This document shows positions 13,335 to 24,700 of a DNA stretch of 64,000 nt, piece after piece. The DNA is from Eudromia elegans (Eukaryota > Chordata > Aves > Tinamiformes > Tinamidae): positions 5,930,503 through 5,994,502 of the forward strand of contig PTEX01000014.1 in the NCBI GenBank assembly GCA_003342815.1, written 5' to 3'. A program made the position numbers and the translations under genes. The notes under the pieces were generated by a model, which saw nothing but the letters and a program-made list of their open reading frames with translations, made no database searches and was not told where the DNA came from. How positions within the stretch are numbered: position 1 is the first letter of the stretch; each line of letters begins with the position of its first letter.

Positions 13335-16300
13335 ATCTCATTTGACCTAAGTGAAAATGCAGATTTAAAACGTAAATAGTGGATGTGTTCCTGGAATTCC
13401 AAATGCAAAAGATAACCATGGTGATCTTTCTAAATGATATGTATACCACAGACATTAAAACTTTTATTGGTGCTTAAAAGTACCCATTTCTCTTCTTTTA
13501 GGATTCTTTTCTCGAAATAGCCTTTCTATAGAAACAAGCACCTATANTGACAAAACACACAACTCTCTCTCTCTCTTAACAAACTTTCTTAACACAATTT
13601 TATCCCAAACTTTGTTAAATGAATCAGTAATGCATAGCTTCATATTTTCTTTGCAAATGGTGAAATAAATTGAATAAACATTGTTTGTTGCTCAGTCGTT
13701 CTACATGATACCTAAACCCACTGAAATAAAGGACAATATTCCTATTGATTTCCATTAGAGTTATGATATTCTTCAATAATAATAGAGAAAAATGAAAATA
13801 TTCTATGTTTGGTATCAAAAAATAAGCTTGAGTTTGGTCTTGCTAAACCTAGTGAACAAAATATTAACTTGCTTAGAATTAGATTTGAAACGGAGATGAA
13901 TCTCATCAAGTACTGAGGATGCAATCTGAGGATTTAATTAAAAACTACCTGGAGTATCTGGAAATAAAACAAAAAACACAGAAAATTCTAAGACAATAAT
14001 AAACCATTATGTACTATCTATATATTTTTACTGCAAATGTGTTTTACAGTAATTTAATATTGTGAGTCATCTTCCAGTGGAGTCCTATTCATTCTGTTGT
14101 GAAGGATTTAGAAGGTGAAAAAAAAAATCATGGGTACTCTATCACTGTGATGTGAAAGAGAAATTACATTTTTGATATTTATGTGTAAGATAAAAATGGT
14201 TACCAAAAGTTGTCAGTGCCATCCAGTGACCAGAAAAAGTCAATAATTTAAAAGGAAAGGACGAAGACCTCCCCTAACCCTGGTTATTTTTGTAAACAGA
14301 TTGTGTGAAAGTAATTTGGCAATTCAAGACATCTGGCACCCCAACAGGCATGTGCAAATCCCATCTGCAGGTACAAATGCCTCTCTGCTTGGAAATGACA
14401 ATGCATGCTAAACTGTGGTCTAAACTCACAGGCAGTTTATGACTTTTTGCACAGTGTGTGTGTCATGTGCTGGGCTAAAAGATCAAATTTAACCTCTACC
14501 ACGCCTCTACTACTCAGTGCTAGTAACATGCTTTATTTTTACATTATCTTCCATTTTACTTGGTTAAATGGTGAACATCTTTTGATACCATTATCACCAG
14601 GTCAAATGCAGACCCAGACACTTCTGATGCATCTAACTCTTAATGGTAAACACAGTCATATTTAGGTATCCTGTACTTAATTCATATTTATCTTAACAAT
14701 AGATGCTGGGAGCATGTACTCATGTACCTCAGATAGGAAATTTCATCATGGCTCACATAGTTAATTAAAAGTAATTAATATCATAAATCAATTTCTATAA
14801 ATTTGATATCTTAAGATACATAATATACTTGTTTAAGACTGGTGCAAGTACCTCTGAGAGTAAACCCTATCGACTCTTTTGGAAAGGACGTTTTCCTTAT
14901 GCAGTACAGATGTAACAGGACTGTTGTATCTCTCCTACTCTAGATGTCCTGAGCCATTCTCATTTAGAAAGAGCAATAGTTATACAATCTAGCTTATTCT
15001 TTAGAATGTTTACCTATCTGATTGCGATCACTCGCTAGCAGAGCAATTCAAGAAACCTATGACACAAATAACAGTAATAATGCCAAATACATGATAAAAA
15101 GTTAAATAGTAGCTAAAAATAACATGAATATATGTGGCACTTCCANTGAGTATGCATGATAGCCAGGAAATTAATTACTTTCCCCGTTCTAGTGTTTTCT
15201 TTTATTACTCTGCATTTTTTTTTACGCTCATGGACTAAGGCTAATTTTTTTCTTATGCCTTGCAAAGTACTGTCAATGCTTTTGAATACTTCCCCAATAT
15301 AACAGGGTTTGGTAAATAGAGGAAAAGTAAGAACAAATCATGGTTAAATAGTTTCTGCAAGCCACATTCTATATGCAATATATGTTATTATATGGATAAA
15401 AGGATCTTAGGAAATAGCATGTGCTTTCTCATTATCTGTTAATATAAGCTAAAACAGCACTACTTTACAGAATCTGTTTCAATACAACTTCCTCTTTGAG
15501 GTTAGCAAGCAGCTAACATTATATCTAACAAAATGAACATTAAAAAGCATTAAAAAAGGTGCAATGTTACTGCCTTTGAAGAAAAAAAATATATCTCTAC
15601 ATCATACACTAAATCTCTATGATGTCTTAAAAATATGTGCAACCTTTTCTGCTATACTGATGTACTGAAAATCTATTTCTCCTGCAAATTTACAAGCTTC
15701 ATTAATTATTTATAGCTAAGTTGTGTAAATTTCAATCAATCAAGCTCCGCCATTGAATATAAATGAGTGAAAATAGATGAGAAAAAATGAAATAAACAAA
15801 AATTAATCATCTAGAATGAATTTCCTGCTATTTTATGTGTTATTTTTCTTTCCTCTGAGGTTCTCTCTAATGTCTGTCCAGACAAAGTCACAATACACTT
15901 TGGCTGTCCAAAGCCCACTGAAATCATTAGGAGACTTTTCTTCTATCATCTTTGAAACAGTTTACATCATATTTTGTGAAATAAAATCTGAGTAAATGTC
16001 ATGATACTCTCTAAACTGATGCAAAATAAGTCTATTACTTTAAAAATATCAGTTCAGTCATTGCCACCTTTTAATAGTGACAAAAGTTTAAATGAAAGTA
16101 TCTGAAAAGAAAACAATTATATTCTGCTGTGATAGTGACAGGGATACTTGAAATAACACCAGACAGTTTAAGTTTAATCAGTATGTTAATTTTTTTGTCT
16201 TAATAAAGGAAAATCATCCTATATTGAGTATTTAATTTACTACCAGCCGTAAGAGAGGGATAATGAAAGTAGAATTCCATCACTGGTTTTGTGCAGAGGG

Positions 16301-16555
16301 TTTGACAATTAGAACTGCAAATAACAATTCAAATTAGATTTGAGTGGTGCTAAGCCTTGCTAATTTACATGTGTACAGGCTTAGAAAACACTGTAACCTT
16401 AATACAACAGGTTTAGCACTTAATATACTGAATTTCTATTTTATTTATTACACTCTTTTTCTGGTTTCAGTGCCTGCCTATGCTTTTTCATGTAAATAAT
16501 ATGTGACTCATAATATGTACCTTGCTATTCAGGAAAGGAACATGTTGTTGAGATT
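13335..16555. other. AT-rich intergenic DNA with a possible conserved element
   Basis: No gene is supported. A (CT)7 run lies at 13563-13576. The stretch 15660-15790 is rich in homeodomain-type words (ATTAATTATTTA, CAATCAATCA) and has few homopolymers, so it is flagged in the findings as a possible conserved non-coding element. Everything else looks like background. Confidence 0.5.
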
Positions 16556-16605
16556 TTCCCTTCCCTTCCCTTCCCTTCCCTTCCCTTCCCTTCCCTTCCC
16601 TTCCC
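16556..16605. repeat. (TTCCC)10 pentanucleotide microsatellite, uninterrupted
   Basis: Ten perfect TTCCC units are followed by a T run. On the minus strand the array is (GGGAA)10: ten G-triplets spaced by AA, a strong intramolecular quadruplex pattern and also a polypurine/polypyrimidine mirror repeat able to form triplex DNA. Each unit contains the ETS-type core GGAA on the minus strand. The lack of interruptions suggests that the array is young or actively changing in length. Confidence 0.95.
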
Positions 16606-17598
16606 TTTTTAGATGTGATTATTACCATCATGATTTACCCTCATGTTTCCTTCTTTAAAAAATACTTACATTTTTATGTCATGTTTTAATTTTGATGTGA
16701 AATTTTTCTGTCAATATACTATACTAAGATTGTACTTCATCTTACTGCTAAGCAGAATACTGTAACCATTATAAGACAAGTAGTAAATAGATATACACAA
16801 AATGAAGTAGCACTTGGAGAATATTTTGTTACCATTAGGACCAATCCCACTTCCAGTGAAGTCAAAGGGGTTCTTCCCTTACAATAAGTGATGAGTTACG
16901 ACTTGCTGATAACAAAATGCCTGTGCTCAAGAAAAACACAAGGAAGTAAAGCTGCCCATACTTTCTTCTCTAAGAGAAAGAAAAATTTCCTTTCTAAGGA
17001 AAATAATTATGTAATTCAGTAAAATTTGTTTCTGGTGGTATCAAGATGCCAGTTATCAATCAAGGCAGTGAGATTTTCTAAGACTGTTAAATGTGTCATG
17101 ATATTTCTGAACTAAGTCAATGTGTAAATTTACTGTAATCCTCTGCTTTCAGATGTTAAGATCTTGTCATCTCTAAAAACAAGCGCATTGTTCTCTGAAG
17201 TCTAGCCTATCTTTGTGTCAGGTGATTTTAGTTCCTGACAGACAATATAACATCTTCAAGGTGCTTGTGTCCATAGAATAATGTAGTTGGAGGCTTTTTG
17301 GCTAAGAAAGAATTTACACAAATGCACTAATCTAAACTAAATTACAGAAATGTGTGAGCAAAATGGCAGGATATAAGTATCTGTAGGTGATCCATCCATA
17401 AAGAGATATGTTGAGAAGACATAGGAAGAAATCTTTAGCCAGTGATCATCTCTCAAAACTTAACTAATTTCTCCAGTGAAATGGATGGAAATGGAATCAA
17501 ATTCTTCTATGAGTTTTGCTTCACTGTAAGTATTTTGAATATTAAGAAGATGCAAGTTAATCTGAGATGCTAGTTGAACAGTGCTGACATTTGGTCTG
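16606..17598. other. AT-rich intergenic DNA
   Basis: No gene is supported. An exon-like block at about 17153-17220 has a pyrimidine-rich acceptor and a CAG-GTGATT donor, but it is not open in any useful phase, so I do not call it. Confidence 0.55.
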
Positions 17599-17940
17599 TC
17601 ATACTACAGATGTATTCTCTTCCAGCATCTCGGCGATTTTTTTTCCAAGGATTTCCATAGATTTATCTGAAATTACAGAGGATCTGGGATTTGGCATGCT
17701 AACAGCTCTTCTGTGGTTCAGCACATATAGTTTTCTGACTGCAGAGGTCAAGGTGGAGGGCTTTTGAGGATGACATGCAGTTATGAGTCTATGAGTTAGA
17801 GTTAGTGAGGAGGGCTTGTAGTGTTGCAATTTCCCTCCCTTTCCTGAGATTTTTTGCAGCATTGTGTGGGAATTTAGTGAGACAAAGAGAGGGTGCATCA
17901 CTGCAGAACTCCTGGTCACCACCATGGTGAAGAGATGGAT
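17599..17940 (-). CDS. Candidate terminal exon or retrocopy, unknown protein, minus strand
   Basis: The minus strand is open for 108 codons from an ATG at 17925 to a TGA at 17601-17599. The translation ends in MEILGKKIAEMLEENTSVV, a polar, helix-like tail unlike the Phe/Leu-rich chance frames around it. Upstream of the ATG the frame stays open to 17940. There it meets TAG, which is also the AG of an acceptor-like site after CTGTCTGTCTTACT, so this could be the last exon of a spliced gene. GC content over the block is clearly above that of its flanks. No domain is recognisable, and I see no upstream exon or polyA signal that would settle it. Alternatives are an intronless retrocopy or a chance frame. 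Confidence 0.3.
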   Translation of the reverse strand: MHLFTMVVTRSSAVMHPLFVSLNSHTMLQKISGKGGKLQHYKPSSLTLTHRLITACHPQKPSTLTSAVRKLYVLNHRRAVSMPNPRSSVISDKSMEILGKKIAEMLEENTSVV

Positions 17941-20219
17941 CTAGTAAGACAGACAGACGTCTGCATCTTGCCCACTTTGCAGACACCAGTCTTTTATTCT
18001 CTCATTTCAACTTTCTCAGTTACACATTTTTTTTTCAGTTATCTATCTCTCCCCAAACTTTCGGATTTATTGCACTTATTTATGAGTTATTTAAAAACTG
18101 AAAATTGAAAAAGCATTTATTATTTACATGTAAATAACCTATTTCTTTAGTAATTTGATTTAGAATCCAATTTCATTGGGAGCCTCTGTTTCTACCACCA
18201 TCAAAATAGAAGGGAGCTAAGCAGAGTCATATTTTGCTTAATTTCTTAAATTGATCAGATTTGGCCTCCATTTCATCTTTGGTAATAGTCAGTTTAAGAG
18301 TAAAATATTGACTGTGTAGAATATTCTACCAATTTAGCCTGTTTCAGAATGAGTTTATGCTGACTTTCCCATGGAGTACAGTCACCTTGTTGAATTGCTG
18401 TGAAAGAAATCATTTCTAAGATCTTCTTACAGACATTTTGATAGATAAAAATGTTATGTGAACTGGTAAGAGACTAAGTATATAACATATTGTCAGTACT
18501 TTTGTTTTCCAAGACTATATTTCATATAAACTGGGATTTCATTGAGTATCTCGCTCATCCTTGGTAAGAGTGAGCACTCTAACACAGACATAAATACGTG
18601 CATTGAGTAAAACAGTGCTTCTTTTAAAGAAAAGACAGAAAAATTAGAAAGAAGCAGAGGTAAGAATAAAAATTATACTGCCTTGGTGACTAAACATATA
18701 TACAACTTTGGTGTTGATGATAAGAGCTGTGCTGCTGATATGGTTAAGTGCTAACTAGTTTCTTTTCTTTCATGTTTCTTGTGACGTATTTTGACATTTA
18801 TCTGAGAATTGTAATGTTTTGCAGAGCTGTGTTCTTCTGGTATTTTGATGAAGAAAGAATATTTGGAAGCTCAGAAGCTTTATATAGGTGTCTGTGTATT
18901 TGCCAAGTTTTACCAAAATCAGTGTTCCAAGATTCTGTGGGAGGGGATCTAGGAGAATTGCCAATCACATATTTATGGGATTTGTGAAAGGANAGTTATT
19001 GTTTGTTTGTTTTGTTTCCAGGATTAGCTGTACACATCCTATCTTTAGAAAACTAAATTTCGTGAAAATGATTCCTATCCTAAAAGTCATAGCTTTTCCT
19101 TGCAGACGTTAAAAGCTATTCTGAATACCCAGCAGGTTACATGTCATGTCTTATTAATAGGAAAAAGCTATAAAAAAAAAAAAAAAGCATGCAAACCTGT
19201 GTTGAGGTTGACCTCACCCAGATAGACAGACATTCTATTTAAAGGTGTCAGCCCATTCCAGCTGAGTGGGTATGAAATGTTAACTACTAAGGTAGTGTTT
19301 TCACTGTTGGAAGCCAGAAACTACAGAGAATGATATTGATTCTGATATACTAAGAATATAACTTTTAAAGAAAAAAAAAATTCCAAATATTTCTACTTGC
19401 AACTATATGTCTTTTCTGGGTGTTTCCCCTAGTCTCACATCATCTGCTCTCTAGCTTTGATAGGAGCATCTGGATTAAAATTTTGTTCATTTAGAAAATG
19501 GAATTCCAAATTATACTGAATTTCTTTTGACAACAATTCCATTTTTTAATAATGAAAACGCTGTCAAATTTTATGCAAGATTTACAACCAACTATCAGAT
19601 AATTACTCAAATGCAATATATTGATGCCACTCATTCAAATGGGTGAAATATATTCTACCCATTTATACTAAAATGTGTTGCCTGGAGGAACCTGCTGAAC
19701 ATTTTGGCAGCATTATTTTGGTAAGAGCTGCATTAAGTTGTGAAGAAAGTCATGCTCAATGAAGTCTGTTTTTGCTTTGGAAGATAGCATTTCAGAATAA
19801 AGTGGTCTGTCCCCTAAAGCCATGCAAACATGTTTGAAACATGATTTCTTTAAAATTATGTAATTCATACTTCCTTATTTTAACACTCCTTCTGTTGAAA
19901 CAGCAGGAGTTGATTAAAGTTTAACACTTACTTTTAAAGTGATTTTTTTCCCCCCCAGCAGGTGTGATTCCATTTATATGTCCTTTTCATGCTAGTGATC
20001 CTCATCATAAAATACAATTGCTTTAACAGAAATTTTGCAATGTTAAACTCACAAGGAGAAAGATTTTATTCAATGATTGTATTGATATTAATTTGTGTAG
20101 GATTAACTCCTTAATGAATACTGTGTGTTTTGGTTGTACAAGCTGAGGAACTTCACACCTAGCAAACCTGGCAAGTCTGGTCTTGTTAGTAAAGGCCAAA
20201 ATGGGGGAAAGGCATCTTC
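17941..20219. other. AT-rich intergenic or intronic DNA
   Basis: If the plus-strand exon cluster at 20822 is real, this stretch could be its upstream intron, but I could not find an earlier phase-1 exon here. A (A)16 run lies near 19171-19186. A T/C acceptor-like tract at about 19944-19961 is followed by only about 20 open codons. Nothing else is nameable. Confidence 0.5.
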
Positions 20220-20248
20220 TTTTTTTTTTTTTTTTTTTTTTTTCCCCC
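20220..20248 (+). repeat. T24-C5 homopolymer junction
   Basis: Twenty-four T are followed by five C and then AG. This is one of several T-run to C-run junctions in the window (also near 2160, 12966, 19944, 28843, 29213, 42107 and 53341). It resembles an extreme splice-acceptor pyrimidine tract, but I see no exon directly after it. Confidence 0.85.
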
Positions 20249-20821
20249 AGAATTCTCACTATTTGCAACAATAGGTGTGTATTTTTTGGAAAAATTCTTA
20301 GACTTAATAACAATCTCTATCATCTCTATCTACATAAATCTGTCACATGTACTCATGATGATATGTGAGAATGATGGACCAGACATTCACTTAACAATAT
20401 ATTTTTAAGGTGTTGTCTTAACCGCTGTCCACTGGCAACTTATAAAAATTACTGCACCATTTTCAGAAAACTGTACAACCCTTTCAAGATACCATATATG
20501 TATAACAATTTCAAGATATCAATCTATATGTACAACGTAATGCATTTTGCCTCAAACTTGTGCAAGCAAGAACAGTAACAGAAGAGCAGAAGCAGCTCAG
20601 ATGGTGACTGGTGGGCTGCTACCCTATTCTAACTCAGCTTTCTGCCTAAGCTCCTAGAATGAGTGAGTATATTCATTCTATCACTGATAAAGCTACAAAA
20701 TCCTATGCACTGATTCGAATATAAAGATAGCAAAACCAATATATTAGTGTCAGCATGCTTAGCAGGGTTGGAAATTTTTTCTTTTTTCTTTTCTTTTTTT
20801 CTTTTTTGGTGTTGTTTAAAG

Positions 20822-20971
20822 ATGTTGCTTCATTCATTTCAACAGTATCTGGAACATATCATATGGATGATAATCTTATCAACATTTGCATGACATATAC
20901 AGTACCAAATGGAATGTCACAGAAAGATATGTACTGGTTAGCTGCATTCAACAGAACAGGCTTAACTCAAT
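20822..20971 (+). CDS. Candidate coding exon A of an unidentified gene
   Basis: A pyrimidine tract of about 40 bases ends in GTTTAAAG at 20821. The 150 nt that follow are open and end at a near-ideal donor GTAAGT (20972). The exon is symmetric, entering in phase 1 and leaving in phase 1, and encodes 50 residues. These include STVSGTYHMDDNLINICMTY and QKDMYWLAAFNRTGLTQ. The residue mix (Trp, Cys, Tyr, acidic residues, an NRT glycosylation sequon) is more protein-like than the chance frames nearby. The next block (21085) joins it in frame across a 113-nt intron. I do not recognise the family. Symmetric 1-1 exons are common in extracellular domains, which is only a hint. It could instead be a non-coding exon or a decayed gene. 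Confidence 0.45.
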
Positions 20972-21084
20972 GTAAGTATTTTCTTTCTTGCTAAATATAC
21001 TGATTATGTTTAAGATAAATAACATATGATGTTGAGTAAGTTATAATCCATATTTATTGTGTGCAATATTTTTCATTTTCAAAG

Positions 21085-21203
21085 ATCCAAAAGCACTACA
21101 CAATAGTATGCAGGAAGCCATCTCAGATATGTTAGGAAGTAAACCACAAAGACAGCAGGAATACACTGTGCTTCACAATCAGAAAAACATGATACAATCT
21201 TAG
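21085..21203 (+). CDS. Candidate coding exon B with stop at its 3' edge
   Basis: The acceptor TTTTTCATTTTCAAAG ends at 21084. Joined to exon A, the split codon gives Tyr, and the frame runs on for 38 more residues to a TAG at 21201-21203. These include PKALHNSMQEAISDMLGSK and QRQQEYTVLHNQKNMIQS. A consensus donor GTAAGT starts at 21204, directly after the stop. In-frame continuation together with good acceptor and donor sites is the main support for this model. A stop exactly at an exon edge is unusual. It may be a true terminus with a spliced 3' untranslated region, which would not be expected to trigger nonsense-mediated decay, or it may be a later mutation in a once longer frame. The protein is not recognised. 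Confidence 0.4.
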
Positions 21204-21281
21204 GTAAGTAATTATTTGCATGCTATTTCTCATTCTGTAAGGTGGGTTCTCTTGAGTAATACTGTCTGTAAAATCTTTCAG

Positions 21282-21640
21282 AAGGCAAGAAATTGGGAAA
21301 TATCTGTACAGCAAGAAAGCCATTTTGCTTTCAGAGAGAAGAACTTCTGAAAAAATATTTTTTTCTTTTTGTACAAGACAAAGTGCTTGCAGCTGTAAAG
21401 CAAAAGGAAATATTCTTTCTTTGATATGCTGTATAAGAGTTTGACATTTTGTGCTGATATGAGACACCATGCAAATGCACACACATAATGTAGAGTCATT
21501 AAGTTCTACAGTTCTTCAGGTCATAACACAGACTGCTAAAGGGCTGTGGTACAGAACATAGTTTTAATGTACATTCTGTATATCTGCTTAGTGTAATCTT
21601 TTTTTATGTCCTTTGGATAATAAATATATGCCAAGTAGTT
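21282..21640 (+). other. Possible terminal exon C / 3' untranslated region
   Basis: An acceptor (CTGTCTGTAAAATCTTTCAG) ends at 21281, giving a 78-nt intron after exon B that begins GTAAGT and ends CAG. If the stop at the end of exon B is ignored, the frame continues for 22 codons (KARNWEISVQQESHF and on) to a TGA at 21348-21350. A polyadenylation-type hexamer AATAAA lies at 21619-21624. The block therefore fits a last exon with a short untranslated tail. In AT-rich DNA both CAG acceptors and AATAAA occur often by chance, so support is modest. Confidence 0.3.
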
Positions 21641-23573
21641 TTTTCTCCCAAACAATTCTGCTCTTTAGTGGTTCATATTTGGAGTATACCTAGAAGCAGT
21701 CCCTAGGCAGAAGCAAATATCCACACTCCTGGTGTGGCCACTTTTGAGATCATTTATTTGGGCAGTGTCCTTTCATACAACGTTGCTAATAAAGACAGTT
21801 ATTTGGACCTTTTGTGACTGTCTGTCAATTTCCAAATTTTTTGGCCTATGTTACCATAAGCCAATGCCTAAGAAGCACTGAGACCTTCTCAATGTTTTTG
21901 AGCGTTATGCATTCCTTGGGTGCGCCTGTGAATCAGTTGTACTGTCTACATTCAGAATCAAGCTTCCTTTTCTACCACTTAAGTAAGAAATTAAAATAAA
22001 TTTTAATGTCTAGTGCTCCATACAGGTCCATCCAGGTCAGAGATATGGAACTGGACTCTATTTATCCATAGCAAAACCTTTTTGCAAGTGAGGATCAATT
22101 AAATTGCACAAAATATAGCAGATCATTTTTAAAGGACATAGTGCAGATATATTGGGGATTAACAACTGACAGCCTATAATAACTTCCAGAGCTGTTACTG
22201 ATAGTAGTAGCTGAACAAGGGGATCATCAGATCTTAGACTGAGTTTGCAGAACAACAGTAACAATAAATAACTAGAAAAACCACCTTCTCCTTTGTATTT
22301 ATGTCTGTGTTCAATTTGGAAATCATGACGTAAGGCCAGATCGTTGCTTTTCAGCAATTCTTTTCTTCTCTTTTCATACATACATAAGTACTTGTTCTGT
22401 GGCAGTATTTACCAGGATTTTTTCAGTGACTACTGGCACTGCTTAAGATTTGCCTCTAGCAATTAGCCCATCTTACCTTGCAAGAGATCAGATAGAAGGA
22501 ATAGAAAGATTAAGGGTAAGGGAATGCAGAGTGTGGATTGTTTTATTTTGTAACTGAAAGTTGTTGGCTCTTGTTAGGAATTATTAGAATGTAGAAATAC
22601 GATTTAGTGTTTTGTCTGGATATTTTACAGAAATATGTGTTTTATAATCATGGGTTCTTTATAGATTCTCCTTTAGGAAATCATAATTTGTAGGTGATTA
22701 GTAGTACCTTTTGCTAGCTAAGGACTCCTATCTGTTTTTGCTTGGTTGATCACAATCCAACTGACATACGGTTATGTCTTCTGCATTGGGCTGCTGCAGT
22801 TTTATGATGGAGTGTCCTGAAATCTTTCCTTGTGTGCTGTTGTATGCCGAAGATAGTTTACAATATCCCTTTCTTTTTTAATTGTTTTTCTTTCTTTCTT
22901 TTTCTTTTTTTTCCCTTCTGGATAATAGTATTTTTTCTCACTCTTTTCTCCTTCTTTTCAAATCTTCATTATATAAGTAAGAGATGCAAACATACATATA
23001 ATTCCTTTTGAAAATAAAACAATAACTTATGTTTTAGTTGAGCTTGTTCATATGAGAACTTTTAATTTTTCTTTCTACAGTTTGCAATAAAAGAGACATT
23101 TACACAAAGACAGAATGTTTGTTCATAGATACCCATGTCTCACTCTGAAAAGCAACCTTAAATCAAGGGCAAACTGTGGCATGATATCCTGGTCTAAAAC
23201 AGGATCTTCCACAAAGTGAATAATAACTAATAAAAGCCTGAAAGCAATCAATTGTATTTTCTGTAACAATAATATTGAAGATCAGAAGAATATAAATACA
23301 TAAAGATGCATTTTTTTTTCAAATCAGTATGCCTACACTACTCCCCTGTGAAAGAAANAGCCTTACAGAAATGTTCTTGGTTAAGGTAATAGATATTTTA
23401 AAATACAATATACATTTAAATGCAATTTATTAGATATGTAATATACATATCTATTTTGTATGTGTACTTTGACATAAAGTACAATTTAAAAATCAAAGAA
23501 AAATATTCACTCTGTTCTGCAAAATATAAAGGTGAGTCTAAACCAAAAGATAAGAATCCTTAAAGCTCTGTTT

Positions 23574-23600
23574 TGTGTGTGTGTGTTTGTGTGTGTGCAC
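23574..23600. repeat. (GT)n dinucleotide run with one interruption
   Basis: Alternating GT runs to CAC near 23600, broken once by TTT. It is a short ordinary microsatellite. Confidence 0.9.
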
Positions 23601-24514
23601 ATGCATGAGAAATTTGAACTCTTATCAAAGAATTTACCTTTTTAAAATTATAAGCCACAAGCTGTGAATGAATATCACTACTGAAAGTGATTGCAAAATT
23701 ACTCTTTTTCAAATTTCACAGCCTGGACACTTCTTAAATACTACTGAAACCACACTTCACTATATGAGACATACAACTGAAAATCAGTGATTCATTAGAT
23801 TTTATTATTCATTTTCTTCTATTCAGTGGAGACTTAATTTTTATTATAGATGCAAAATAAGGGAACAGAATGGTAATTCTGTAAGACTGGTTCCAGCCTT
23901 TAGAATATTTATGAATTTATATTTTCTTTTTAAAAACCATTGCCAAATTCAAACCTTGGACTCTGGATGCAGAGGTCAATCTATTTTTTCAGAAATTTTG
24001 AGAAGAACTGTGAAGGAAATTTCTACACAGTGTATCACATGTAACAGCAGTATGTTGTTTAACACTACTGCTAAAGTGTATATAGGAACAAGCATTTAAA
24101 TATCTGAATTTTCTTTATTTGAAGTATTTTATTCTGTTATGTGTTTACAATGATTTACATAGAAGTGCAACTTGCTAAATATCCTAAAAAACTTTTGTTT
24201 TGTATAATTTCACATGCAAATTTTAAGCATGTTATCAGAATCATATTATTTCTCATTATGATATAGACTGATAAAATATTGTATCTTAAAGAATCTCTGG
24301 AAAATTTCTAAGACATTTTATTATATTTCTAGTCATTTCAAAGAATACGTGAAGTAACATGATACCATTTGCAAATTTTAAAAATAATTCTCCACCCACT
24401 CCCATTGTTTTCATACCACTAGACAGAGCACAGAACACAGAAAAACTGAAGAGGCAGCTGATGAACAGAGAGAACATATAGGCACAATGTACTGAGAAAA
24501 AGTAAGAAAATAAA

Positions 24515-24700
24515 CCTGAGCCNCCTCAGCATCATACACCTGACTGCAAAGAGAGGGAAATCCTTAGAGATGACATCNACCTCTCAAGGGGCCAATGGCC
24601 AGCCCTCACCCTCCCTGTCCAAGGAACAAAAGTGACAATGCCACCCATTGCTTCCATAGGAGAGCATCCTATATCAGAGCAGGGGTCTGATACAAGGTAA
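24515..24700. other. GC-raised unclassified patch, possible old repeat
   Basis: This patch is visibly richer in C and G than its flanks and lacks homopolymers. It shares a loose pattern with 34755-34925: a CTCAGCAT-ATA-CCT-like start, then GCAAAG, then TAGAGATG, with a purine-rich end that looks like AGGTAAG or AGGTATG. The match is by eye and weak. Both could be remnants of one old interspersed repeat, but I cannot assign a family. Confidence 0.25.

Noticed and set aside
17153-17220. Splice-flanked block after CTCTGCTTTCAG
   Set aside because: No reading phase is open across the block to the candidate donor.
19944-20030. T/C tract followed by AGCAG and a short open frame
   Set aside because: The frame closes after about 20 codons and no donor is present.
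20700-20730. GATTCGAAT-like word as a tRNA T-loop
   Set aside because: No matching A-box, acceptor stem or cloverleaf can be built around it. No tRNA, rRNA or CRISPR array was found in the window.
21132-21482. 116-codon minus-strand frame
   Set aside because: It overlaps the plus-strand exon cluster, and its Phe/Leu/Lys-rich content and lack of splice context mark it as a shadow frame.
23065-23120. Acceptor-like TTTTCTTTCTACAG with an AATAAA-type word after it, as a further exon of the 20.8 kb model
   Set aside because: It is nearly 2 kb away, the frame closes after about 15 codons, and nothing else ties it to the model.
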